From assembly GCF_009363715.1 (NCBI RefSeq), contig NZ_CP045404.1:1766001-1830000 (forward strand): DNA of 64,000 bases. The letters are read 5' to 3'. The notes below the pieces were generated by a model. It made no database searches. It was not told the origin of the DNA and was given only the letters and a program-made list of their open reading frames with translations. Position 1 is the stretch's first letter; each line of letters begins with the position of its first letter. Shown here in pieces: positions 41,260 to 50,269 of the stretch. A program made the translations under genes and the position numbers. The stretch is from Roseovarius sp. THAF9 (GTDB lineage Bacteria > Pseudomonadota > Alphaproteobacteria > Rhodobacterales > Rhodobacteraceae).

Positions 41260-41952
41260 TTACTGCTCCAGCACCGACACCTCGTTATAGGCCGCGGTAA
41301 AGCCCGCCAGCGAGGCCTCGATTTCGACCACTTGGTCGGGGGCCTGTGCCGGCACCAGCGTCAGCCGCGCAGCGGCACCTGCCTGAAACGCGTTGATGTC
41401 GGCCTGGGTGAACCCGATACGGGCAAAACAGCCGCCCATCGAGCAGAACGAGTAGTTGTAGCTCTTGGCCTTGCCGCCATCGACCGAGATCTTCAGGCCC
41501 TGCGGCAACAGCGTGCCCAGCGGCACCGCGATCGTGGCACCCGCCACGGCCTGGCCTTCGCTGGGCAGCTTGAACAGGCTGAACTCGGCAACGGGGTTCC
41601 CGCCTTCCTCGCGCAGCAGCTGATACATCTGGCAGGGGTCCTCGCCCGCCTCGCTGCGGAAACACTGAAGCTGCCAGTCGTCGAAGGTCTCCTTGATATA
41701 GGAAGGATCTTCCTGCTCCTCGCGGCCCAGGTCCAGGCCGCTGGCCGCATCGGTCTGTCCGGCGGTATCCGCCGCATCGTCCGTTTCCGCCTGCGCTTCG
41801 GTTTCCGCTTCAGTCTCCGATCCGGTGGCGTCCGTCTCGGTCGCTTCGGCACCGTCCGCGGTGCCTTCGGTCTCTTCCGTTTCCTGTGCGCTCAACGCCG
41901 AGCCGAGGCCCAGCAGAACGAGAAAGGGAAGGGTGTGCAAAAGTCTGGTCAT
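41260..41952 (-). CDS. Invasion-associated locus B (IalB) family exported protein
   Basis: 230 residues. Signal peptide (LLHTLPFLVLLGLGSALSA), then an unusually long low-complexity acidic linker (about 22-75, rich in Glu, Thr, Ala and Asp), then the IalB domain with KETFDDWQLQCF, PCQMYQLL and the paired cysteines in FCSMGGCFARIG. IalB homologues affect envelope stability and host invasion in Bartonella; in marine bacteria the role is unknown. The linker is probably disordered. Confidence 0.85.
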   Translation of the reverse strand: MTRLLHTLPFLVLLGLGSALSAQETEETEGTADGAEATETDATGSETEAETEAQAETDDAADTAGQTDAASGLDLGREEQEDPSYIKETFDDWQLQCFRSEAGEDPCQMYQLLREEGGNPVAEFSLFKLPSEGQAVAGATIAVPLGTLLPQGLKISVDGGKAKSYNYSFCSMGGCFARIGFTQADINAFQAGAAARLTLVPAQAPDQVVEIEASLAGFTAAYNEVSVLEQ

Positions 41953-42123
41953 GTGGATCCCGTTATCTTGTCTGAAATCAAGCTGCGTGCGCTCTAACAT
42001 GGGTGTTTGCAGGTGTCAGGATAAAACCGTAACGCCCGTGCCAGTGCAAGGCGGTTTTTCGCTGCCTTTGCACCGGGGCCGGGCGCGGCTATCCATTTGA
42101 AATAACAGCGGAACCTACCCCAC

Positions 42124-42192
42124 GAAAAAGGAAAAGAGACCCAAAAGGTCTCTTTCCCAATTCTCCCTGCCGGACTGGCCGACTTATCTATT
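42124..42192 (-). ncRNA. Candidate small RNA with promoter and terminator
   Basis: Minus strand: -35 TTGACG (42222-42227), exact 17-base spacer, -10 TAGCGT (42199-42204), predicted start near 42192, and an end hairpin AAAGAGACC / GGTCTCTTT (42133-42155, loop of five) followed by T-rich sequence. About 70 nt and no ORF. It ends about 170 bases before ialB, so it is not simply a leader. Confidence 0.5.
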
Positions 42193-42325
42193 GCGCCGAC
42201 GCTAGGACAGTTCCGACGAGCCGTCAACAGGCAATCATCAAAAAAACTTATCGAGCCATTTCAAGAACATGCCCGCTAAGGTTGTGCCTGCGCCAACAGC
42301 CGAAACCGTGCCGTACCAAGCGCAG

Positions 42326-42410
42326 AAAAAAAGGGCCGCACCCGAGGGCGCGGCCAGTCTGACAGGGAGGAAGTCACCCCGGACCAAGAGGACATGAGGC
42401 CCGGGGTGAG
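42326..42410 (-). ncRNA. Candidate small RNA with CUUCCUCCCU motif
   Basis: Minus strand: hairpin TCACCCCGG / CCGGGGTGA (42374-42409), then CTTCCTCCCTG, then terminator stem GGCCGC / GCGGCC (42334-42355) and seven T residues (42326-42332). An unpaired C/U-rich anti-Shine-Dalgarno motif between stems is typical of alphaproteobacterial CcsR-like sRNAs. No confident promoter found. Confidence 0.4.
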
Positions 42411-42482
42411 ATAAACACTGGCAGACAATCCTTAATTTTGTATGTTCACATCGTGAAAAAACTTGGACGAGGGGGCAGGGGC

Positions 42483-44024
42483 TTGGAAAACAGGGTGTTC
42501 GTGGGAGGCGGCGGCGTCGATTACGCCGAGAAACAGGGGCTCAGCCTCAAATACGCGAACCGCCACGGGCTTATCGCCGGGGCCACGGGCACCGGTAAGA
42601 CCGTCACGCTCCAAATCCTGGCCGAAGGCTTCTCCGCCGCCGGTGTCCCGGTCTTCCTGTCGGACGTCAAGGGCGACCTTTCCGGCCTCGCCGCCGCAGG
42701 ATCGGCGGATTTCAAGCTGCACGAGGCCTTCATGAGCCGCGCCGAAACCATCGGCTTTGACGGTTACACCTATGACAGTTTCCCGGTCACCTTCTGGGAT
42801 CTTTTCGGCGAACAGGGTCACCCCGTCCGCGCCACCGTGGCCGAGATGGGCCCGCTTCTGCTCAGCCGCCTGATGCAACTGACCGAGGCACAGGAAGGGG
42901 TGATGAACATCGCCTTCCGCGTCGCCGACGAACAGGGCCTGCCACTTCTGGATCTCAAGGACCTTCAGGCCCTTCTGGTCTGGGTCGGCGAGAACAGCAG
43001 CGAGCTTTCCCTGCGCTACGGCAACGTCTCGCGCCAATCCGTCGGCGCGATCCAGCGCTCGCTGCTTGTGCTGGAAAACCAGGGCGGCGCCCGGTTCTTT
43101 GCCGAGCCCGCGCTGGAGCTTTCCGACCTGATGACCACCTCCCCGGACGGGCGCGGCCAGGTCAACATCCTCGCCGCCGACAAGCTGATGGGCGCCCCGC
43201 GCCTCTACGCCACTTTCCTTCTGTGGCTTCTCAGCGAGTTGTTCGAGACGCTCCCCGAGGTCGGTGACCCCGACAAGCCCAAGCTGGTCTTCTTCTTCGA
43301 CGAGGCGCACCTTCTGTTCGAGGACGCGCCCAAGGCGCTCATCGACAAGGTCGAGCAGGTCGCCCGCCTGATCCGCTCCAAGGGGGTGGGCGTCTATTTC
43401 ATCACTCAGAACCCCGATGACGTGCCCGAGGATATCCTGGGCCAGCTCGGCAACCGGGTGCAGCACGCCCTGCGCGCCTTCACCGCCCGCGACCGCAAGG
43501 CGCTGGAACGCGCCGCCGAGACCTATCGCCCCAATGACCGCTTCGACACCGCCGACGCCATCCGCGACGTGGGCACCGGCGAGGCGGTGACCTCGATGCT
43601 GCAGGACAAGGGCGTGCCCGGCATCGTCGAACGCACGCTCATCCGCCCGCCATCCTCGCGCCTGGGACCGATTGATGCCGCTGCCCGCGCGGGTGTCATC
43701 GCCGCCTCGCCCGTGGCGGGCAAGTACGAAACTCTCCTGGACCGCGACTCCGCCTACGAGATCCTTGCAAAACGCGCCAAGACGGCCGCGCAAGAGGCCG
43801 AAGAGGCCGAGACCGCCGCCGAGGAGAAGTCCGCCGCCGAACGCGAGTTCAATGCTGGCCGCCGCTATTCCGGCTCCCGCGTCGATCGCTCGTCGTCACG
43901 CAGTCGCAGGAAAAGCGACAGTATCGGCGGTGCCGTGATGAACGCGGTCGTCAAGGAACTGGGCGGCACCACCGGCCGCCGGATCGTGCGCGGCATTCTC
44001 GGCGGGCTCTTCAAGGGTCGCTGA
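42483..44024 (+). CDS. HerA/DUF853-type ATPase
   Basis: 513 residues from the TTG start. Walker [13 protein letters not shown], Walker [13 protein letters not shown], and the DUF853 regions [13 protein letters not shown] and [32 protein letters not shown]-terminal basic Ser/Arg-rich tail ends in a glycine-rich [10 protein letters not shown]. Related to E. coli YjgR. The start is uncertain: TTG 42483 has GAGGGGG seven bases before, GTG 42453 and TTG 42438 have none. Cellular role unknown. Confidence 0.88.
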   Translation: MENRVFVGGGGVDYAEKQGLSLKYANRHGLIAGATGTGKTVTLQILAEGFSAAGVPVFLSDVKGDLSGLAAAGSADFKLHEAFMSRAETIGFDGYTYDSFPVTFWDLFGEQGHPVRATVAEMGPLLLSRLMQLTEAQEGVMNIAFRVADEQGLPLLDLKDLQALLVWVGENSSELSLRYGNVSRQSVGAIQRSLLVLENQGGARFFAEPALELSDLMTTSPDGRGQVNILAADKLMGAPRLYATFLLWLLSELFETLPEVGDPDKPKLVFFFDEAHLLFEDAPKALIDKVEQVARLIRSKGVGVYFITQNPDDVPEDILGQLGNRVQHALRAFTARDRKALERAAETYRPNDRFDTADAIRDVGTGEAVTSMLQDKGVPGIVERTLIRPPSSRLGPIDAAARAGVIAASPVAGKYETLLDRDSAYEILAKRAKTAAQEAEEAETAAEEKSAAEREFNAGRRYSGSRVDRSSSRSRRKSDSIGGAVMNAVVKELGGTTGRRIVRGILGGLFKGR

Positions 44025-44032
44025 CGACAGCT

Positions 44033-44050
44033 GGGCGAAAGTCCACGCGC
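44033..44050. repeat. Second copy of the GGGCGAAAG hairpin motif
   Basis: GGGCGAAAGTCCACGCGC, compare GGGCGAAAGCCCACGCGC at 30176: one difference in 18 bases. Lies just after the HerA-like stop. Confidence 0.45.
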
Positions 44051-44118
44051 GGCGCAGCGAAATCCCTTGATGTAATCTGGCCGCCACCTGTTAACCTAGC
44101 GTCAACAGGAGAGCCGCC

Positions 44119-45450
44119 ATGCCCCAGTCCGTTTGGTCCCCCAACGCTGATCTTGTCACTTTCGAGGTTCTCGTCGACGGCGCCGCGATCCCCGACCGCT
44201 TGCTGGTTCGCACCCTGCGGACCGACCATGCGGTCGAGGCGATCCCCACGGCCACCCTTGTGATTGCCGATGGGGACCCGGCCGAAGAGACGTTCGAGGT
44301 CAGCGAAAGCGCCACCTTCGCGCCGGGCAGGCGGATCGAGCTGAAGGCGGGCTATCACGACACGAACAAGACGATCTTCACCGGCGTCATCCTGCGCCAC
44401 GCGATCAGCGTCGATGAAAGCGGCGAAAACGCCCTCACGCTGACCTGCCATGACCCGGCGTTCAAGCTTACCCGCACCCGCAGCGCCTCCATGTCCTTTG
44501 AGAAGACGGACGCTGACGTGATGCAGGACTTGGCCGCCGCGGCAGGCCATTCCGCCGATGTCACCCATACCGGGACCGTCAAAGAGCATCACGCACAAGG
44601 GTCTGCCTCCGACTGGGACTACCTGCTGCGTCTGGCGCGCAACAACGGACATATCCTGACAGTAAAAGATGGCACCCTGCGCAGCGCCCCGCCCACGCTT
44701 GATGGCGCGGATCTGGAAATCCTATTCGGCGACACCCTCATGGAGGCAGATCTGAATCTGGACGCCACCGCGCAATGGGCGGGCGTCACACTCTCTGCCT
44801 GGGACGCGGTCAGCGGCACGGTTCTTACCGCCACCGCCGATGAACCGCAGGCCAGCAAACAGGGCAATATCACCGGCACGAAACTCGCCGACGCGGCCGG
44901 GCTGCGTGATTGGACATCCACAGTGACAGAGACGCAGGATCTGGCCCCTCGCGCCACAGCGCTGCTGCAACGGATCCGGCTGTCACGCATCACCGGCACG
45001 GTCAAATGCACGGGAAATGCCGGCCTTGGTCCCGACACGGTGATCGCGCTAGCGGGTCTCGGGGCCCGGTTCAACGGCGACGCGTACGTGTCGCGCGTGG
45101 TTCACGATCTTTCCGGTGGTGGATGGACCAGCACGGTCACGATCGGCCTGCCGTCCCTGACAGACGCGCCCCGGGCGCACACCGCTTTGTGGCACGGGTT
45201 GCAAATCGGCAAGTTGGTCCAAACCCATAGCGACCCGACCGGTTCGTTCCATGTGAAGGTGACCCTGCCGCTGGTCCCCGATAGCGCCGACGGCCTCTGG
45301 GTTCGCATTGCCCGACCTTCCGCCACACTTTCCGAGAGCGACGGCCTGTTGCCAGAGGAAGGCGACGAGGTGGTGCTGGGTTTCCTGCACGGTGATGTAA
45401 GCGCGGCCATAGTGCTCGGCGTTATGCAACCCGGTGGCGCCACCCCCTGA
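44119..45450 (+). CDS. VgrG / phage gpD-like spike protein, orphan
   Basis: 443 residues. N-terminal gpD-like part (about 1-340) includes GHSADVTHTGTVKEHHAQ and SDWDYLLRLARNNGHILTV, typical of VgrG and Afp8-type baseplate hubs. The C-terminal gp5/VgrG OB-fold (about 355-440) includes GKLVQTHSDPTGSFHVKVTL and GDEVVLGFLHGDVSAAIVLG. No long spike helix or effector extension. Ribosome site AGGAGA. No tail tube, sheath, baseplate or AAA+ gene lies nearby, so it cannot be assigned to T6SS, eCIS or a prophage from this window. Confidence 0.8.
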   Translation: MPQSVWSPNADLVTFEVLVDGAAIPDRLLVRTLRTDHAVEAIPTATLVIADGDPAEETFEVSESATFAPGRRIELKAGYHDTNKTIFTGVILRHAISVDESGENALTLTCHDPAFKLTRTRSASMSFEKTDADVMQDLAAAAGHSADVTHTGTVKEHHAQGSASDWDYLLRLARNNGHILTVKDGTLRSAPPTLDGADLEILFGDTLMEADLNLDATAQWAGVTLSAWDAVSGTVLTATADEPQASKQGNITGTKLADAAGLRDWTSTVTETQDLAPRATALLQRIRLSRITGTVKCTGNAGLGPDTVIALAGLGARFNGDAYVSRVVHDLSGGGWTSTVTIGLPSLTDAPRAHTALWHGLQIGKLVQTHSDPTGSFHVKVTLPLVPDSADGLWVRIARPSATLSESDGLLPEEGDEVVLGFLHGDVSAAIVLGVMQPGGATP

Positions 45451-45541
45451 AGCTGCCACGGCCTGCGGCCCGTTTAGAGCGGTGGACAGTCGGTCTGAAC
45501 CAAGACCGCGCGGTGAAATAATCTGGGCTTCCGACCCACGG

Positions 45542-45581
45542 CACCGTCGCGATACCGTAGGAATACCGACGCTTTACCGAC
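45542..45581 (-). repeat. Four-unit 11-bp phased GGTA array, copy A
   Basis: On the minus strand GGTA / GGTA / GGTA / GGTG recur at exact 11-base steps (plus-strand TACC at 75, 64, 53 and CACC at 42 of the 45500 block). It lies 40-80 bases after the phosphotransferase stop. Copy B is at 58203. Confidence 0.7.
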
Positions 45582-45621
45582 GCGGTTTTCGCGCTTTCGC
45601 CGCCGTTAACCTTCGAGTCGC

Positions 45622-46593
45622 CTAGCGCCCGATCCGCTCTAGGTCGGCAAGTAGCGCTTCCGACATTTGCCGCGCCCGCCGCACCCGGCTTTGCGACAGG
45701 TTCCGGGTCTCGGCCCGCAACAAAGCCTCCACCGCGATGAAGAAAGGCAGGGTCACTTCCCGCTCTTCCGCCGACAGCCGGAACGCGTCGCAAAAGGCGA
45801 TAAAGCCCTGCCGGTCCACACCGAGGCAGGTCTCGCCCGACGGGATCATCGCGCGACGGCCCATATGCATCAGGAACCGCGCCATATCCTTGTATATGGG
45901 CGCCGGACGCGATCCGCCGCAGTCAATCCCGGTCACCATATTTTCGTTCACGATCAGGTTGTTGGGGTGAAAATCCCCATGCGACACGGCAAACCGCCAC
46001 TGGCTGTCGTCCATTAGCGGCACCAGGCGCTGTATCTCCTTCAGGATCGGCTTTTCCACCCGTTTCAGCCGGTTGAACGCCTGTGTCTGTGCCGCCCGCT
46101 CGGCCCGCTTGGCCCATCCCGCGGGCTGGGCCGCAGCCTCGGTTTCGGTGCATTCCGTATAAGCCCGCAACCACCGCGCCGCAGGCTCCAGATACCGCGC
46201 CCGCTCAGCCTCCGGCGCGCCGTAGATCCATTGCAGCAAGGGCGTTCCCTCGATCTCCGACACCGCCAGAAGTCCGGCTTCGGGTGCAAATCCCAGCGGC
46301 GCGCAGACCCGCAACTCGCCTTCACGCATCTTTGGCCATATCCGGCACAGCTCGTTCCAGTCCCGTGTGCAGTCCTCGACCCGGTCGAGATAGAGCCGGA
46401 ACACCGCCCTGTGCCCCCCGATCCGGCCACGCAGCACGACCCGCTTGCCTGCGACCTCGCGGATGAGCTCCGTCACCTGAGCCGTTGAAAACGCGGCATC
46501 TTCCGCCGTCGCAGCATCCAGTCGCCGGGCCACGCGGCCGGACAAGTCGGGGTCGGCCACAGGCGCGGCATCGGACGTGGAAAAAGGCTTCAT
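45622..46593 (-). CDS. Aminoglycoside/choline-kinase-like phosphotransferase
   Basis: 323 residues. The catalytic Brenner motif is SHGDFHPNNLI, followed by the metal-binding aspartate in VTGIDCGG. Acts on an unknown small alcohol or sugar; relatives include choline kinases, and resistance function should not be assumed. Start at 46593 has AAGGAT upstream. Divergent from xseB. Confidence 0.82.
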   Translation of the reverse strand: MKPFSTSDAAPVADPDLSGRVARRLDAATAEDAAFSTAQVTELIREVAGKRVVLRGRIGGHRAVFRLYLDRVEDCTRDWNELCRIWPKMREGELRVCAPLGFAPEAGLLAVSEIEGTPLLQWIYGAPEAERARYLEPAARWLRAYTECTETEAAAQPAGWAKRAERAAQTQAFNRLKRVEKPILKEIQRLVPLMDDSQWRFAVSHGDFHPNNLIVNENMVTGIDCGGSRPAPIYKDMARFLMHMGRRAMIPSGETCLGVDRQGFIAFCDAFRLSAEEREVTLPFFIAVEALLRAETRNLSQSRVRRARQMSEALLADLERIGR

Positions 46594-46696
46594 GGCCGGT
46601 ATCCTTTCCCATGCCTCACAGCGCGTCAACCGAATTGAAGCCCGCGCCGCGCACCGCTATGGTGGCTGTCGAAAACCCATGCAAGAGGCCGCTGAA

Positions 46697-46939
46697 ATGG
46701 ACGACGACGCGATCAACACCATGTCTTTCGAACAGGCGATGAAGGCGCTTGAGGACGTCGTCACCCGGCTAGAACGCGGCGACGTTCCGCTGGACGAATC
46801 CATCGCCCTGTACGAGCAGGGGGCCAAGCTGAAAAAACGCTGCGAAACCAAGCTGAAAGAAGCCGAAGAGAAAGTTGCGGCGATCACGCTCGACGGCGAG
46901 GGCACCCCCAAGGGCACCACCCCGGTCGAGGGGCTCTGA
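46697..46939 (+). CDS. xseB: Exodeoxyribonuclease VII small subunit
   Basis: 80 residues: SFEQAMKALEDVVTRLERGDVPLDESIALYEQGAKL is the family core (a helical hairpin), here described by its first 18 residues SFEQAMKALEDVVTRLER. Start chosen at 46697, the conserved length; upstream Met codons at 46679 and 46577 are possible. Overlaps ispA by one base (TGATG). The large subunit gene xseA is not in the window. Confidence 0.93.
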   Translation: MDDDAINTMSFEQAMKALEDVVTRLERGDVPLDESIALYEQGAKLKKRCETKLKEAEEKVAAITLDGEGTPKGTTPVEGL

Positions 46940-47802
46940 TGCTTCAGTCCGCGCTCGCGGCGGACGCGACGGCCATCCGAAGCTGCCTCGAGGCGCAAAT
47001 CACCGGCGATCTGCCTCTGCACGCCGCCATGCGCCACGCGCTCTTCGGTGGCAAGGCCCTGCGCGGCTTTCTGGTGATGGAAACGGCCCGTTTGCATGAT
47101 GTTAACCCTTCGCGGGCAGTCTTTCCCGCGGCAGGGATCGAGGCGATGCACGCCTACAGCCTGGTGCATGACGATCTGCCCTGCATGGATGATGACGATC
47201 TGCGTCGGGGTCAGCCCACGGTGCACGTGAAATGGGACGAAGGCACCGCCGTTCTTGTGGGCGATGCGTTGCAATCGCTGGCGTTCGAGCTTGCGGCTCA
47301 TCCCGACGGCGCCGCCACGGCGGAGGCCCGCGCCGAGCTTGCGCTGACGCTGGCGCGCGCTGCGGGGCAGGACGGCATGGTCTTGGGGCAGGCCCTTGAT
47401 ATCGCTGCGGAAACAGCGGCGGACCCATTGACGCTGGACCAAATCATCGCGCTGCAGGATGGCAAGACCGGCGCGCTTTTCGGCTGGGCCGCCAGCGCAG
47501 GCGCGGTCATGGCCCGCGCCGACATCGCGCCACTCGCCGCTTATGCAAAGGCGCTTGGCCTGGCGTTCCAAATCCAAGACGACGTCATTGACGAGACAGG
47601 TGATGCCGCCGCCGTGGGCAAGGCTGTGGGCAAGGACGCCGCCGCCGGCAAGGCCACGTTCGTGTCGCTTCTCGGGCTCGAAGGCGCGCGACGGCGCGCC
47701 GCTGCCCTTGTTGACACCGCCTGTGACAGCTTATCTGCTTACGGAGAAGGGGCCGACCGCTTGCGCGACCTGGCCCGCTTCGTTATCTCGCGGCAGAGCT
47801 AG
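46939..47802 (+). CDS. ispA: Farnesyl diphosphate synthase
   Basis: 287 residues. First aspartate-rich motif DDLPCMD (78-84) and second in IQDDVIDETGD bind Mg-diphosphate; KALRGF and GMVLGQALDI are also family features. Makes farnesyl diphosphate for quinone and undecaprenyl chains. xseB-ispA-dxs is a common alphaproteobacterial operon. Confidence 0.95.
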   Translation: MLQSALAADATAIRSCLEAQITGDLPLHAAMRHALFGGKALRGFLVMETARLHDVNPSRAVFPAAGIEAMHAYSLVHDDLPCMDDDDLRRGQPTVHVKWDEGTAVLVGDALQSLAFELAAHPDGAATAEARAELALTLARAAGQDGMVLGQALDIAAETAADPLTLDQIIALQDGKTGALFGWAASAGAVMARADIAPLAAYAKALGLAFQIQDDVIDETGDAAAVGKAVGKDAAAGKATFVSLLGLEGARRRAAALVDTACDSLSAYGEGADRLRDLARFVISRQS

Positions 47803-47847
47803 TCGCCCGGGTATGGGCCGGCAGCCAAATTCAAGGAGCGGCGACGC

Positions 47848-49773
47848 GTGACACGCCCCCAGACCCCCTTGCTGGACACGGTATCCAGCCCCGCCGAGCT
47901 CAAGCGTTTCTCCGATCAGGAGCTGCGTCAGCTGGCCGACGAACTGCGCACCGAGACCATTTCGGCCGTGTCGGAAACCGGTGGGCATCTGGGCGCGGGC
48001 CTCGGTGTGATCGAATTGACCGTCGCGCTGCACCACGTTTTCGACGCGCCGCGGGACAAGATCATCTGGGACGTGAGCCACCAGTGCTATCCGCACAAGA
48101 TCCTGACCGGTCGCCGTGACCGTATCCGCACCATACGGCAGGAGGGGGGCCTCAGCGGCTTTACCAAGCGCTCTGAAAGCCCCTATGACCCGTTCGGCGC
48201 CGCCCACAGCTCTACCTCGATCTCCGCCGCCCTCGGCTTTGCCGCGGCGCGCGACCTTGGCGGCGCAAGTGATACCGGCCATGGCGATGCCATCGCGGTG
48301 ATCGGCGACGGGGCGATGTCTGCGGGCATGGCCTTTGAGGCGATGAACCACGCGGGCCACCTCAACAAGCGCCTGATCGTGATTCTGAACGACAATGAGA
48401 TGTCCATCGCACCCCCCGTGGGAGCGCTGTCATCCTATCTGTCGCGCCTCTATGCGGGCGAGCCGTTCCAGGAGTTCAAGGCCGCCGCAAAAGGCGCGGT
48501 ATCGCTGCTGCCCGAGCCGTTCCAGATGGGCGCGAAGCGGGCCAAGGAGGTGCTCAAGGGCATGGCCGTGGGCGGGACGCTGTTCGAACAACTGGGGTTC
48601 AGCTATCTCGGTCCGATCGACGGGCATGACATGGACCAGTTGCTGCCGGTGTTGCGCACGGTCAAGGCGCGGGCGCACGGTCCGATCCTGATCCACATGA
48701 TCACCAAGAAGGGCAAGGGCTATGCCCCCGCCGAAGGCCGGCGCGACGGGGGACACGCGACCGCGAAATTCGACGTGGTCACGGGCGAGCAGAAGAAATC
48801 GCCCTCGAACGCGCCCAGCTATACCAAGGTCTTTGCCGAGGCGCTGCTGAAGCACGCCGCCGAGGATGACCGAATTTGCGGCGTTACCGCCGCCATGCCG
48901 GACGGTACCGGGCTGGACCTGCTTGAAAAACGCTACCCGTCGCGCTGCTTCGACGTCGGCATCGCCGAGCAGCACGCCGTCACCTTCTCTGCCGGGCTTG
49001 CAGCGGGTGGCATGCGGCCCTTCTGCGCGATCTATTCCACTTTCCTGCAACGCGGGTTCGACCAGGTCGTGCACGATGTCGCCATCCAACGCCTTCCGGT
49101 GCGCTTCGCGATTGACCGCGCGGGGCTGGTAGGGGCCGACGGCGCCACCCATGCGGGCAGCTTCGACGTGGCCTATCTTTCGAACCTGCCGGGCTTTACT
49201 GTCATGGCCGCCGCCGACGAGGCCGAGCTGGTGCACATGGTTGCGACCGCCGCCGCGCATGATAGCGGGCCTATCGCGTTCCGTTATCCCCGTGGTGAGG
49301 GCGAGGGCATCACGATGCCTGAACGTGGCGAGGTGCTGGAGATCGGCAAGGGCCGCATGATCCGCGAAGGCTCTCGCGTGGCGATCCTGTCCTTCGGCAC
49401 CCGCCTTGGCGAGGTGATGAAGGCCTGCGAGGGGCTGGGCGCGCGGGGTATCACGCCGACCGTGGCCGATGCACGATTCTCAAAGCCTCTGGACACCGAC
49501 CTGATCGACCGGCTGGCCGCCGAGCACGAAGCGCTGATCACCATCGAGGAGGGCGCCATCGGTGGGTTTGGCAGCCACGTGGCGCACCACCTGGCCGAGC
49601 AGGGTGCTTTCGACGAAGGCTTGCGCTTTCGCTCTATGGTCTTGCCGGATGTCTTTATCGACCAGGCAAGCCCCGCGGCCATGTATGCGGTGGCCGGGCT
49701 GGATGCGGCGCAGATCGAGGCGAAGGTGCTGGATGTGCTGGGGGTCGGGCAGATCGCGGGGAAACGGGCCTGA
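47848..49773 (+). CDS. dxs: 1-deoxy-D-xylulose-5-phosphate synthase
   Basis: First enzyme of the MEP pathway, thiamine diphosphate dependent. 641 residues: [34 protein letters not shown] (ThDP/Mg), catalytic Glu region [12 protein letters not shown], and [15 protein letters not shown]. Start is GTG with AAGGAG nine bases before. Follows ispA by 45 bases. Confidence 0.97.
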   Translation: MTRPQTPLLDTVSSPAELKRFSDQELRQLADELRTETISAVSETGGHLGAGLGVIELTVALHHVFDAPRDKIIWDVSHQCYPHKILTGRRDRIRTIRQEGGLSGFTKRSESPYDPFGAAHSSTSISAALGFAAARDLGGASDTGHGDAIAVIGDGAMSAGMAFEAMNHAGHLNKRLIVILNDNEMSIAPPVGALSSYLSRLYAGEPFQEFKAAAKGAVSLLPEPFQMGAKRAKEVLKGMAVGGTLFEQLGFSYLGPIDGHDMDQLLPVLRTVKARAHGPILIHMITKKGKGYAPAEGRRDGGHATAKFDVVTGEQKKSPSNAPSYTKVFAEALLKHAAEDDRICGVTAAMPDGTGLDLLEKRYPSRCFDVGIAEQHAVTFSAGLAAGGMRPFCAIYSTFLQRGFDQVVHDVAIQRLPVRFAIDRAGLVGADGATHAGSFDVAYLSNLPGFTVMAAADEAELVHMVATAAAHDSGPIAFRYPRGEGEGITMPERGEVLEIGKGRMIREGSRVAILSFGTRLGEVMKACEGLGARGITPTVADARFSKPLDTDLIDRLAAEHEALITIEEGAIGGFGSHVAHHLAEQGAFDEGLRFRSMVLPDVFIDQASPAAMYAVAGLDAAQIEAKVLDVLGVGQIAGKRA

Positions 49774-49806
49774 ACGGCCTGACCGCAATCGACATGTCCG
49801 TTTGAG

Positions 49807-49822
49807 GCCCGCCAAAGCGGGC
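49807..49822. terminator. Weak hairpin between dxs and the Flp-like pilin
   Basis: GCCCGC CAAA GCGGGC between convergent stop codons, with no T run on either strand. Confidence 0.35.
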
Positions 49823-49827
49823 GCCAG

Positions 49828-50013
49828 TCATTTGTCTTCTTTGTACTTGAGGGAAATGCCTTGCTCTAGCCCCGACGCCAGATTGTCGACGCCACTCTGG
49901 GCGGATTGCAGCGCGCCCAGGCAAAGCCAGGTGATGGCCGCGGCCATCACGACCCAGTCCACGGTCACGGCGCCGTCTTCTTCGGCAATGAATTTCTGAA
50001 ATGCGGAAAACAT
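49828..50013 (-). CDS. Flp-like type IVb pilin, non-canonical
   Basis: 61 residues. Short leader MFSAFQKFIAEEDG, then AVTVDWVVMAAAITWLCLGAL as the hydrophobic pilin stem. Flp pilins are normally cut after a Gly with Glu-Tyr at +5/+6; here the sequence is G/AVTVDW, so Glu-Tyr is replaced by Asp-Trp. Located with a second similar gene but no tad cluster. Probably a pilin or pseudopilin. Confidence 0.75.
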   Translation of the reverse strand: MFSAFQKFIAEEDGAVTVDWVVMAAAITWLCLGALQSAQSGVDNLASGLEQGISLKYKEDK

Positions 50014-50077
50014 GGCAGTGTCTTTCCTAGTTGGTTGCGGGGCCGGCGCCCTTGGCGTTGCCGGCGGAAATTAAGCT

Positions 50078-50269
50078 TCAGGGGTCAACACCCTCGACCG
50101 TCTTGGATTCGACCGATGTCTTGATCGAGTCGGCCAGACCAAAGGTTCCATCCCGGGCCGTGCCGACCGTCAGGCATCCAAGGCAGATCAGGCTGAATCC
50201 CAGAACGATCCAGTCAACGCTCACCACGCCGGTGTCGTCGGTCAGAAAGTTTCTCAGGTGGTCCAGCAT
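50078..50269 (-). CDS. Second Flp-like pilin, non-canonical
   Basis: 63 residues, paralogue of the next gene on the strand: leader MLDHLRNFLTDDTG, then VVSVDWIVLGFSLICLGCL, again with Asp-Trp. The longer frame starts further upstream, but Met 50269 fits the pilin pattern. Tandem arrangement suggests co-transcription. Confidence 0.7.
   Translation of the reverse strand: MLDHLRNFLTDDTGVVSVDWIVLGFSLICLGCLTVGTARDGTFGLADSIKTSVESKTVEGVDP

Larger units (their letters stand above)
41953..42482. other. Long intergenic region with two minus-strand sRNA candidates
   Basis: 530 bases without an ORF. It contains two hairpin/T-run modules on the minus strand, listed as ncRNA candidates, plus the upstream regions of the ialB and HerA-like genes. 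Confidence 0.6.
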
